Part shown: positions 16,440 through 23,736 of the stretch, piece by piece
How the letters are laid out: the number at the start of each line of letters is the position of its first letter
How positions within the stretch are numbered: position 1 is the first letter of the stretch
Source: an uncultured Solobacterium sp.
Lineage (GTDB): Bacteria; Bacillota_I; Bacilli_A; Erysipelotrichales; Erysipelotrichaceae
NCBI GenBank assembly: GCA_938041275.1
Contig: CALISH010000020.1
Coordinates: forward strand, 1-27,543
Length of the DNA: 27,543 bases
Direction: 5' to 3'
Translations under genes and position numbers: made by a program
The notes under the pieces: model-generated
What the model was told of the DNA's origin: nothing
The model's input: the letters and a program-made list of their open reading frames with translations, nothing else
Databases searched by the model: none

Positions 16440-17852
16440 TTACTGCGCTTGATCCTGTGCTTTTCTAGCTTCAATCTCCTCACGCATTGCTGGAAGCTTA
16501 GCTTCTAGGTCAAACATCATTGTGATAGCATACATAATGATGAATAGAATTAACGGAATATAGATACCAAATGTAAAGACTGCTTGTTTTACTTCTGGTG
16601 TAACGATTGTCGCACTTGCATCATATGCCGCAAATGCCAAACACCATCCAACTAAAGAGGCACCAATACCTGATCCAATCTTACTTCCAAAACCACTTGT
16701 AGATTGGCTTGTACCTACCATACGTTTGCCATACTTATATTCGTTATAATCGATAGACATCGCTGTTAATACGCCCAATAAGCACATCATCGTAATATTT
16801 GCAAAAGATGCTACACATCCAAGAGCTGTATTAAATACAAAGTCTGTTGGATTGATGATACGAATCGCAGTAGCGACCATACCAATAAAGAAAGAAACCT
16901 TCAATGTCTTCGTAACACCTAGCTTCTTAATCATTGGTCCAACAGCGATAAACCCTACCAATGTAGGAATTAAACCAACGGCACCTAAAATACCAACTAA
17001 GTTATCATCACCATAGATTAACTTACAGTAGAAAGAAGAAGACGCACCACTAATACCATAAGTAATGTTAGATATAACACTCATAATCAAAATCATCACC
17101 CAATACTTATTGTGGAATAGGTTTGATACAGCTTGCCAGAATGGTACAGCTGCTTCTTCATCTTCAGAATCTTCTTTTACTTCTTGGCCATCTTCAACTG
17201 CGTGTTCTTTTGACTTTCGATAACAGAATAATAATGAAAGCAATGTCACTAAACCAAGAATAACACCCAACTTCACCCAAGCAGCCTGATCACCACCAAG
17301 CATATTTGTAATTGGAATTAACGCGATAGCGATAATCATTCCTGATACATATCCAGCAGCTGCACGCCAAATACCCATCTTACCTCTTTCTTCTTGGCTA
17401 TTTGTTCTTACAACAATTAAAGAACTATATGGAATTGCGATTGCTGTGTAAATCACAGCTGTTAACAATACATTTGTCGTTGCAAGATAGATTAACTTTT
17501 GAATATCATTAAATCCACTTGGCACTGTAAAGATTAAAACCAAAACGATTGCGGCAGGAATCGCCATTCTGAGTAACCATGGACGATATCTTTCTTTTCC
17601 TACTGGTGTATGGTCAACAATATTTCCCATAATAATATCTGTAAACGCATCAATGATCTTACAGATAAAGAACGCTGTCGCAACTGCACCTGCAGCCATA
17701 CCTACCTTATTGGTATAAAAATACGTAAGTTGCCCAACAATACCTGAAATGGCATTCAAGGCAAACATACCAAGTGAGTCCCCAAAGTAATCCCCTGTAT
17801 GCATTACTTTTTGAACACCGAATTTGTCTTTCCCTAATGGTTTCTTTGACAT
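16440..17852 (-). CDS. GPH-family glycoside:cation symporter
   Basis: This 470-residue membrane protein has about twelve helices. It shows the glycoside-pentoside-hexuronide symporter signature in the first cytoplasmic loops (KIIDAFTDIIMG, VDHTPVGKERYRPWLL) and a central charged loop (EDSEDEEAAVP). GPH proteins import glycosides with H+ or Na+. It is the first gene of the operon, followed by two intracellular glycosidases and an esterase, so it probably brings in intact rhamnose/glucose-containing glycosides. GGAGGG lies 4-5 bases before the ATG. A cre-like operator at 17916-17929 and the divergent AraC gene suggest catabolite repression plus specific induction. Confidence 0.93.
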   Translation of the reverse strand: MSKKPLGKDKFGVQKVMHTGDYFGDSLGMFALNAISGIVGQLTYFYTNKVGMAAGAVATAFFICKIIDAFTDIIMGNIVDHTPVGKERYRPWLLRMAIPAAIVLVLIFTVPSGFNDIQKLIYLATTNVLLTAVIYTAIAIPYSSLIVVRTNSQEERGKMGIWRAAAGYVSGMIIAIALIPITNMLGGDQAAWVKLGVILGLVTLLSLLFCYRKSKEHAVEDGQEVKEDSEDEEAAVPFWQAVSNLFHNKYWVMILIMSVISNITYGISGASSSFYCKLIYGDDNLVGILGAVGLIPTLVGFIAVGPMIKKLGVTKTLKVSFFIGMVATAIRIINPTDFVFNTALGCVASFANITMMCLLGVLTAMSIDYNEYKYGKRMVGTSQSTSGFGSKIGSGIGASLVGWCLAFAAYDASATIVTPEVKQAVFTFGIYIPLILFIIMYAITMMFDLEAKLPAMREEIEARKAQDQAQ

Positions 17853-17896
17853 TTTACCCTCCTTATCGACTCTTTCGATTACCGTAAATCAACTAT

Positions 17897-17929
17897 CATT
17901 CAACTAAGCATTCAACGTAAGCGTTTACA
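17897..17929 (-). promoter_or_regulatory. cre-like operator and adjacent direct repeats upstream of the GPH operon
   Basis: TGTAAACGCTTACG (minus strand, 17916-17929) fits the CcpA cre consensus TGWAANCGNTNWCA at all but the last base. It lies about 65 bases upstream of the symporter start. Next to it, two CATTCAAC direct repeats (17897-17904 and 17909-17916, plus strand) may be half-sites for the divergent AraC regulator. A LacI-type repressor other than CcpA could also use the palindrome. No convincing -35/-10 pair was seen for the minus-strand operon. Confidence 0.6.
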
Positions 17930-17985
17930 TTAAACTTTAAAAATAAAAGATGTACTCAATTACAAAATAGTCATTCTATCTGTTA

Positions 17986-18015
17986 TTGACATTTTAGTAT
18001 CTATATTTCTAATAT
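17986..18015 (+). promoter_or_regulatory. promoter of the AraC-family regulator
   Basis: A consensus -35 TTGACA (17986-17991) and TAATAT (18010-18015) are separated by 18 bases, about 58 bases upstream of the regulator start. Confidence 0.7.
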
Positions 18016-18073
18016 TATTGTAATAGCATGAATAATTATGTAATTTCGTTGCAAATTCACAGAGGTCATAGTC

Positions 18074-19270
18074 ATGAATCATAAAAATATCAATTTATCC
18101 GAATACTTAAATCTAATTTATAGTGCAACTTACATGCCTATGCACTACCTACATGATGGCAAGATTCAATCCACCTATCCCCAATGGGCCTTTCCTATCC
18201 AAAAATTTAAGATCTACGAGGAGATTATTTCACAGAATACAATTCACTTTGAACATCACATCATCGACAATTATCTCTATATCGGTATCGTAAGAAACCT
18301 ACAGACAAAGGAATGTGTCATTACAGGTCCAATTTCAATTTCCTCTGTATCTTCTAAGACTATCAAAAGCCTCATCATGAATTATGCGGATGATGAAGCC
18401 TCTTTTATAAAGATGGAAGAATACTTTCTTAGAACACCCGTCTTCTCTTTGAGCCGACTTCTCAATATTATGGCAATGATCAACTTCGCAATGAATCATG
18501 AAATTATTAATATCGCTGAGATGGCTCATATCAATAACACAAATGTCGAAAAAGAAGTCAAACGTTCCTCCGTTGATTCATTAATGGAACGAAAAGAAAA
18601 CGGAAATTATCACGATACCTATTACTTCGAACAAGAATACTTTAGCTATATCGAAAGAGGCGATATTGAAGGATTGAAAAACGCAATCAAAATGATTCCC
18701 TCTTTAACAGTAGGACTTATCGCCTCCGATACTATCCGCCAGGCAAAAAACATCTTCATCACATCCATTACACTTGCCACAAGACACGCAATCACAGGTG
18801 GTTTAGACATCGAAACCGCATACCAATTATCGGATACTTATATCCAAGAAATGGAAAAGATGTCAGATATTTATTCTATAAACATGCTTGCAAGTACAGC
18901 CATCTTTGACTTTACAACTCGTGTGGCTGACGCAAAGATTCCTAGTGGTATGTCACAAGACATCTTCTCTTGCGTTCAGTATATCTCTAACCATGTAAAT
19001 CAAAACTACTCTGTCGAACAGCTTGCATATCATTTCGGTTTCAATCGAAGTACTCTTTCAAAAAAGTTTAAACGTGAAACTGGCTACGACATCAGCAGTT
19101 TCATTATGCTAAAGAAACTAGAAGAAGCTAAAAATCTACTATGCTTCAGCGATAGAACAATTAGCGAAATTAGTGAATACCTCTGTTTCTCATCCCAAGC
19201 ATATTTTCAAAACATGTTTAAGAAACAATACGGTATTACCCCAAGAAATTATCGTCTCCAAAATCAATAA
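18074..19270 (+). CDS. AraC family transcriptional regulator
   Basis: This 398-residue protein has the double helix-turn-helix of AraC/XylS proteins at its C-terminus (about 295-395; SVEQLAYHFGFNRSTLSKKFKR and ISEISEYLCFSSQAYFQNMFKK, then YGITPRNYR). The N-terminal 280 residues form an unassigned sensory region that resembles those of other Bacillota sugar-locus AraC proteins (YSATYMPMHYLHDGK). It is divergently transcribed from the GPH/GH3/GH78/esterase operon with a 221-base shared intergenic region. It is therefore the likely activator of that operon in response to a glycoside or rhamnose-derived signal. AGAGGT lies 7 bases before the ATG. Confidence 0.9.
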   Translation: MNHKNINLSEYLNLIYSATYMPMHYLHDGKIQSTYPQWAFPIQKFKIYEEIISQNTIHFEHHIIDNYLYIGIVRNLQTKECVITGPISISSVSSKTIKSLIMNYADDEASFIKMEEYFLRTPVFSLSRLLNIMAMINFAMNHEIINIAEMAHINNTNVEKEVKRSSVDSLMERKENGNYHDTYYFEQEYFSYIERGDIEGLKNAIKMIPSLTVGLIASDTIRQAKNIFITSITLATRHAITGGLDIETAYQLSDTYIQEMEKMSDIYSINMLASTAIFDFTTRVADAKIPSGMSQDIFSCVQYISNHVNQNYSVEQLAYHFGFNRSTLSKKFKRETGYDISSFIMLKKLEEAKNLLCFSDRTISEISEYLCFSSQAYFQNMFKKQYGITPRNYRLQNQ

Positions 19271-19274
19271 ACAA

Positions 19275-19296
19275 AAAGTGTGGATATCCACACTTT
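19275..19296. terminator. bidirectional terminator
   Basis: A perfect 22-bp palindrome (AAAGTGTGGAT and its complement) sits between the AraC gene and the convergent epimerase gene, flanked by A- and T-rich bases. The epimerase stop codon (19295-19297) lies at its edge. Confidence 0.8.
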
Positions 19297-20314
19297 AAAA
19301 TTTTGCATTAAATCTTCCCATGTATGCATGGTAATCATTAATCACTTGATCACACCATATATCAAACTCAGGATCTTCAATTCTAGATTCACTATGTTCC
19401 CAAATATATTGGGTATAGAGCTCAATTCCCTTATCTAAATTAATCAAACATTTAAAGTCAGGAATTAATGCATCTCTTACGATATCGGTATATAAATTAG
19501 AGAATTGTTTATCTCCTGCAATCTGTTCGGAAAGCGGATATTTCGTGCTCATCGCAAGTGTTTCAGATGCGATATGTACTTTCTGCACTTTACGATTCAA
19601 AGCCCTTCCTAATGAATCATAAATCATATCCCATGTTACAATCTCAGGATTAACAAGGTTGATAGAACGATTGATTGCATTCATATTGCCAATTAACTGA
19701 ATGAAGTTATACGCAAAATCATAACTATGCATCATATGCCAGATGGATTGGCCATCTCCATGGATAATAACTGGTTTATCATTGAGGATTCTCGATACCA
19801 CGCTCCAACAATTCTTTCCTTTTACACTCAGTGGGAAGCGGTCAAATCCATATGTCTGTGAAGGTCTAACAATTGTAATTGGAAAGCCCTTCTTCGCAGC
19901 TTGGTTGAATACATCCTCACAAGCCGCCTTATCTCTTCCATACTTTGATAAACGGTTCTTCTGTACAGAATCTTCATTGAGAATGAAGTTATTTTCATGA
20001 TTGAATACCACGACAGTGGAAATAAAGATATATTGTCTTGTATGGTTTTGGAATAGATATACCCGGTCTCTTGCTTGATCTGGTGTATAGACCACAAAGT
20101 CAATAACCGCATCAAATACAGTACTTCCAATAATCTTCTGCATTTCAACAGTATCATTGGCATCACAGATAAAGTGATTGGCCATTACAGGTAATGGACG
20201 ATGTCCACGATTGATAACGTATAACTCGGTATCTCGACTCTTCGCCAGCATTCCTAATACAGCCGAAGAAATAACACCAGTACCTCCGATAATTAAAATC
20301 TTGCGCACGCTCAT
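19295..20314 (-). CDS. NAD(P)-dependent epimerase/dehydratase-like SDR protein
   Basis: This extended short-chain dehydrogenase/reductase has 339 residues from the ATG at 20314. The Rossmann motif IGGTGVIS lies near residue 10, VINRG marks the end of beta-2, and the catalytic Tyr-x3-Lys is in SKYGRDK. FISTVVVF precedes it in the position of the conserved Ser/Thr strand. The C-terminal half (HMMHSYDFAYNFIQLIGN) is typical of sugar-nucleotide or isoflavone-reductase-like members that act on an unknown substrate. GGAGG is 5 bases before the chosen ATG; a longer start at 20347 has none. It is not evidently part of the sugar operon, which runs the other way beyond the AraC gene. Confidence 0.85.
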   Translation of the reverse strand: MSVRKILIIGGTGVISSAVLGMLAKSRDTELYVINRGHRPLPVMANHFICDANDTVEMQKIIGSTVFDAVIDFVVYTPDQARDRVYLFQNHTRQYIFISTVVVFNHENNFILNEDSVQKNRLSKYGRDKAACEDVFNQAAKKGFPITIVRPSQTYGFDRFPLSVKGKNCWSVVSRILNDKPVIIHGDGQSIWHMMHSYDFAYNFIQLIGNMNAINRSINLVNPEIVTWDMIYDSLGRALNRKVQKVHIASETLAMSTKYPLSEQIAGDKQFSNLYTDIVRDALIPDFKCLINLDKGIELYTQYIWEHSESRIEDPEFDIWCDQVINDYHAYMGRFNAKF

Positions 20315-20349
20315 CCTTACCTCCCCACTATCTAAAACTAGATACAATT

Positions 20350-20397
20350 ATTATATAAGAAAACCCCATAAAGTTGTCATCAAACATTACAGGGTTT
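20350..20397 (-). terminator. weak terminator of the L,D-transpeptidase gene and -10 of the epimerase gene
   Basis: On the minus strand AAACCC (20392-20397) and GGGTTT (20361-20366) can form a 6-bp stem with a long, partly structured loop, followed by TTCTTA. TATAAT at 20350-20355 lies 36 bases upstream of the epimerase ATG and may be its -10; no good -35 is seen. Confidence 0.4.
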
Positions 20398-20401
20398 GCT
20401 T

Positions 20402-21541
20402 TTAATGTGTGGTAGATAGCCAAGGGTTATTTGGATCTGGATCGGTTGGGTCCCAACCGCGATTTGGACTTGTCACATCAATTTTCATCTGTTCAGGCGT
20501 ACCTAACGGTCCTGGATTTTGCGCATCATCATAAATTTCAACCGTCATACCTAGTGGACAGTAATCATAAATCCACTTTACATCCTTCACCGAAAGACGC
20601 ACACAACCAAGTGAAGCTGATGTACCTAGCTTATTAAACTCTTCATACTCCAAATCACTTGGATTCTGCGTAAAATACGGAACAGAGTGAAATAGAATAT
20701 CATTTACGATATCTGTTACATACTGACCATAGACATCTCCATACAAAGGTCGCCAACGACTGCGATTAAAGGTTTGGAATATACCTGCAGGTGTTTCTGG
20801 TCCCACTGAACACAACATCGCCTTTACTGGTAGCGTACAACTCCCCGTCGTTTGGTCATATGCGTAAATCGTTACCGTATTAAATACACGATTGACACCA
20901 ATCTTATACGGCGTACTGATTGTAGAATCCACAACTGTCACATACGTCGTATTACTCGCTTCAAGACCATTTTTATCTTTGGCAGTTACAGTGATCGGAT
21001 AAGTACCCATTGTGTTTGTATCCACAGTTCCACTCACCGTATACGTACCATTTGTTAGTTCCATACTATATGACAAGTTGCCATCAACAGGATCCTTTAC
21101 AGAAGATACCAGTGACGTTGCTTGAAACGCATCCCCTTTATTTACCGTGATAGCAGAATCCACCATCGTAATGATTGGTGCCGTATGATCTTCAACATTT
21201 ACAGTATACTGATACTCCTTGCGAATATCTTTATCCTTTAAAATATATGTAATTGGATATGTACCTACTTTGTGAGTATCTAAAGTACCATCCACTTCTA
21301 CCGTACCATGAGCATCTATAATGATATCCTTCGGATCAAAGTTAGATCCATACTCTACGTTGAGTTTTGATTCATCAATAGATAATGAAATGCCCGTAAA
21401 ATAATGACGTGCACCATCGATTAACGAAGACAGTCCAAGCAATAACACACTGCCAATCGTAACGAATAACATCGCCACAGCGATAATCACCAACAGTAAC
21501 CTTTTTGTATTCACTTTTCTTTTTGGTTTATTCATTTTCAT
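20402..21541 (-). CDS. membrane-anchored L,D-transpeptidase (YkuD) with Ig-like domains
   Basis: This predicted cell-wall enzyme forms 3-3 peptidoglycan cross-links or attaches proteins to the wall. It has a short basic cytoplasmic start (MNKPKRKVNTKR), one transmembrane helix (RLLLVIIAVAMLFVTIGSVLLL), two bacterial Ig-like/DUF5011-type domains (about 60-200), and a C-terminal YkuD catalytic domain with HSVPYF and the nucleophile Cys in SASLGCVRLS. A Pro/Asp-rich tail follows. The Cys motif has Leu where SHGC has His, a variant that also occurs in related Bacillota proteins. The start is uncertain. ATG at 21541 or 21535 gives a normal membrane-anchor N-terminus; GTG 21589 adds 16 residues. 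None has a clear ribosome binding site. It is divergent from the surface protein at 21726. Confidence 0.87.
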   Translation of the reverse strand: MKMNKPKRKVNTKRLLLVIIAVAMLFVTIGSVLLLGLSSLIDGARHYFTGISLSIDESKLNVEYGSNFDPKDIIIDAHGTVEVDGTLDTHKVGTYPITYILKDKDIRKEYQYTVNVEDHTAPIITMVDSAITVNKGDAFQATSLVSSVKDPVDGNLSYSMELTNGTYTVSGTVDTNTMGTYPITVTAKDKNGLEASNTTYVTVVDSTISTPYKIGVNRVFNTVTIYAYDQTTGSCTLPVKAMLCSVGPETPAGIFQTFNRSRWRPLYGDVYGQYVTDIVNDILFHSVPYFTQNPSDLEYEEFNKLGTSASLGCVRLSVKDVKWIYDYCPLGMTVEIYDDAQNPGPLGTPEQMKIDVTSPNRGWDPTDPDPNNPWLSTTH

Positions 21542-21654
21542 CCAATGTATTGTAGCACCACTTTTCAATTTATGCATTTCTTGCGCCACATAAAAATGTA
21601 TATGACAAAATGTGTTTTATTTTAACAACTTATGTATTTATTTGTCCATTTTTC

Positions 21655-21683
21655 TTGCTGTAGAATACTTATTCTAATATAAT
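21655..21683 (+). promoter_or_regulatory. promoter of the surface protein gene, with a palindrome in the spacer
   Basis: TTGCTG (21655-21660) and a perfect TATAAT (21678-21683) are 17 bases apart. The spacer contains AGAATA-CT-TATTCT (21662-21675), a possible operator. Confidence 0.72.
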
Positions 21684-21725
21684 TGCCCTGCTTTTAATTA
21701 TTGAACTAGAAGGAGGACCAATTCA

Positions 21726-23453
21726 ATGAAAAAGACTATTTCTTGGCTATTAAGTATTATGCTTGGCACTTTATTAATTTTTACAACAACTCCATCTACA
21801 ACGGTTCACGCAAGTAACGATACACTACAGCCATTTTACAACAATCCACTAAATCCAAATCCAGATGCGATTTACACAGGCGGAGGTGTCGAATATTTCT
21901 TCCGTTATGCCGCAATCGATAACATTACGGGAAACAGGGCGTATTCCTCTACAAACTGGAATACAAATTCCACTATTAACTGGTATACAACTGTTCCTAA
22001 CAATTCCGATATTTACAATAGAGACTACGCACATGATTTAGCTCTTTGTGGACAATTAAACAACGTCACAACAACAGACGCAAACGTAAATATCAAATTA
22101 CTACTTCCTTATTATCCAAGTAGAACATTAGTACTGGATCCAGATCGTCTCACTTCAAACCCAACAACAGGTACTTATAGTTCTACACTAAGAGTGTCAT
22201 ACGATTCCCCAGCAGGAAACTATACGTATGATGAAATTCAAGCTCTTCCAAGTTTTGATTGGTCAACAGTTACTTCCATTAATTTCTATGGCTCTATCCG
22301 TGCTGGCGAAACATTAACTTTGGATATTCCAATGAAACTAACAACAGATGAACAAGTACAGATGAGTACAATCGTTTACTCTTATTCACCTGCACGTGAA
22401 GGAACAGCTGTACAGGCCGTTTCTTCTGCTTTCAGATATAAGGTAGCTGATAAACTACACGGTGTATTTATCGGTACAATTCGTGAGAGCGGCTCTACAT
22501 ACCGTCAAGTTCCAGCAAACATTCAGGCCCTTATGCCTGCTGTTAATTCATCAAATATTCGCTTTAACATGTTTAGTATGATGTTATCACCGGTTGACTT
22601 TACACAACCAAGTGATGGTCTTGCCTTCTCCAATACCAGTTATTCTATCAATAACGAACCAATCTTCGCTGCTGTTAAGGACGAAGGTTATAGTGTACAG
22701 CGTACACCTGCTGGAGATTTGATGACATCTTACAGTTACCTTCTAGGCTCAACTGGTCTTAATCTAATCGATACAGATGGAAATCCATTAACGACAGATA
22801 CATATGACGCAGCCGCAAATGTTCAACTCTCACCATTCTATGTTGAATTAGTTAAAGTCTTAGATACACAAGATATCACACTTCATGTTGGTGATTCTTG
22901 GGATCCATTTGATAACCTAACATATCATCAGTTTGGTAATACAGTTATTAATACAAGTGATATTAGTATTACACATAACAATGTTGATACAACAACTCCT
23001 GGCAATTATACAATTACGTATTCTACAGAAGTAGCGCCAGGTAGATTTGTCACAAAAACTGCAAGTGTAAGAGTTTTAGGAAATTCCAATGTAAATTACT
23101 CCTTCATTAGTCAAAATGGAGAAGTATTACCTTCTGCAGTTACAGATTTACTTCCTTCTGCAGTAAACGGAATCGCACCAGGAACAGCTATCACAGCACA
23201 AGCACCTGCACAAACAGAAATCACAGTTTCTAATGGCAAGTGGGTATTTGTTGGCTATGACCATGATACTTTTACAGCAGATGGTACTGACACCACATTT
23301 ATAGGTACATGGAAATTTATCCTAAACCAAAATACTGCTGTTTCTCCACAAACAAGTGACCATACAAACATGACTGGTTATATTTACCTACTTGCTGGTG
23401 CAGTTATTATTCTATGCTTCGCAGCATATCGTAAATTTGCTTCAAAAAAATAA
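21726..23453 (+). CDS. secreted cell-surface protein with SHIRT-like domain and sortase-type C-terminus
   Basis: This 575-residue protein is probably exported and wall-anchored. It starts with a signal peptide (MKKTISWLLSIMLGTLLIF, cleavage probably after VHAS). A long Thr/Ser/Asn-rich beta-type region of unknown family follows (about 30-370). Then come an Ig-like domain (about 375-450, DITLHVGDSWDPF) and a SHIRT-like domain (about 455-530, VNYSFISQNGEVLPSAV to VFVGYDHDTF). It ends in a sorting signal: SPQTSD, a hydrophobic helix and RKFASKK. The motif departs from LPxTG. AAGGAGG precedes the ATG by 9 bases. Host or matrix binding is plausible but unproven. Its divergent neighbour is a wall-modifying transpeptidase. 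Confidence 0.82.
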   Translation: MKKTISWLLSIMLGTLLIFTTTPSTTVHASNDTLQPFYNNPLNPNPDAIYTGGGVEYFFRYAAIDNITGNRAYSSTNWNTNSTINWYTTVPNNSDIYNRDYAHDLALCGQLNNVTTTDANVNIKLLLPYYPSRTLVLDPDRLTSNPTTGTYSSTLRVSYDSPAGNYTYDEIQALPSFDWSTVTSINFYGSIRAGETLTLDIPMKLTTDEQVQMSTIVYSYSPAREGTAVQAVSSAFRYKVADKLHGVFIGTIRESGSTYRQVPANIQALMPAVNSSNIRFNMFSMMLSPVDFTQPSDGLAFSNTSYSINNEPIFAAVKDEGYSVQRTPAGDLMTSYSYLLGSTGLNLIDTDGNPLTTDTYDAAANVQLSPFYVELVKVLDTQDITLHVGDSWDPFDNLTYHQFGNTVINTSDISITHNNVDTTTPGNYTITYSTEVAPGRFVTKTASVRVLGNSNVNYSFISQNGEVLPSAVTDLLPSAVNGIAPGTAITAQAPAQTEITVSNGKWVFVGYDHDTFTADGTDTTFIGTWKFILNQNTAVSPQTSDHTNMTGYIYLLAGAVIILCFAAYRKFASKK

Positions 23454-23463
23454 AATCTAACGA

Positions 23464-23494
23464 AAAGAGCTAGGACATCATGTCTTAGCTCTTT
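23464..23494. terminator. bidirectional terminator between surface protein and redoxin genes
   Basis: A 14-bp stem with one G-U pair (arms 23464-23477 and 23481-23494) and a 3-base loop is flanked by T-rich sequence on both strands. It sits between two convergent genes. Confidence 0.82.
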
Positions 23495-23505
23495 CTTTCT
23501 GCACT

Positions 23506-23736
23506 CTATTTATTGATAAATTTCTGAATCGCCTCAAAACCAATAAGTTGTTCAATCCTATCCTCATGATGAACCAACATCGTAGGCGCAATCATAATCC
23601 CTAGATTTCTACAGAGTTTCATATTCTTCTCTGCTTCTATAACTTCATACGCAAAGTTCTTTTGTGTCATGTAGTCTTTGATGAGTTTGCACTTCGGACA
23701 GTTTTTTGTCGTGATTAATTGTGGAAGTTTACTCAT
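23506..23736 (-). CDS. NrdH/glutaredoxin-like redoxin
   Basis: This 76-residue thioredoxin-fold protein has the active site CPKC (Cys13, Cys16) and a cis-proline segment IAPTMLV. The size and layout fit NrdH/glutaredoxin-like redoxins, which reduce ribonucleotide reductases and other disulfides. Some class III RNRs of the NrdD2 kind accept electrons from thioredoxin or redoxin rather than formate. The ATG overlaps the preceding NrdD-like stop as ATGA with only a weak ribosome binding site, so it is translationally coupled and probably dedicated to that protein. It is the last gene of the operon, and a terminator follows. Confidence 0.85.
   Translation of the reverse strand: MSKLPQLITTKNCPKCKLIKDYMTQKNFAYEVIEAEKNMKLCRNLGIMIAPTMLVHHEDRIEQLIGFEAIQKFINK

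Noticed and set aside
19295..20314. Rossmann motif GGTGVIS with Ser instead of the third Gly as a defect in the SDR protein
   Set aside because: GGTGxIS is a common variant in this SDR subgroup and the Tyr-x3-Lys pair is present.
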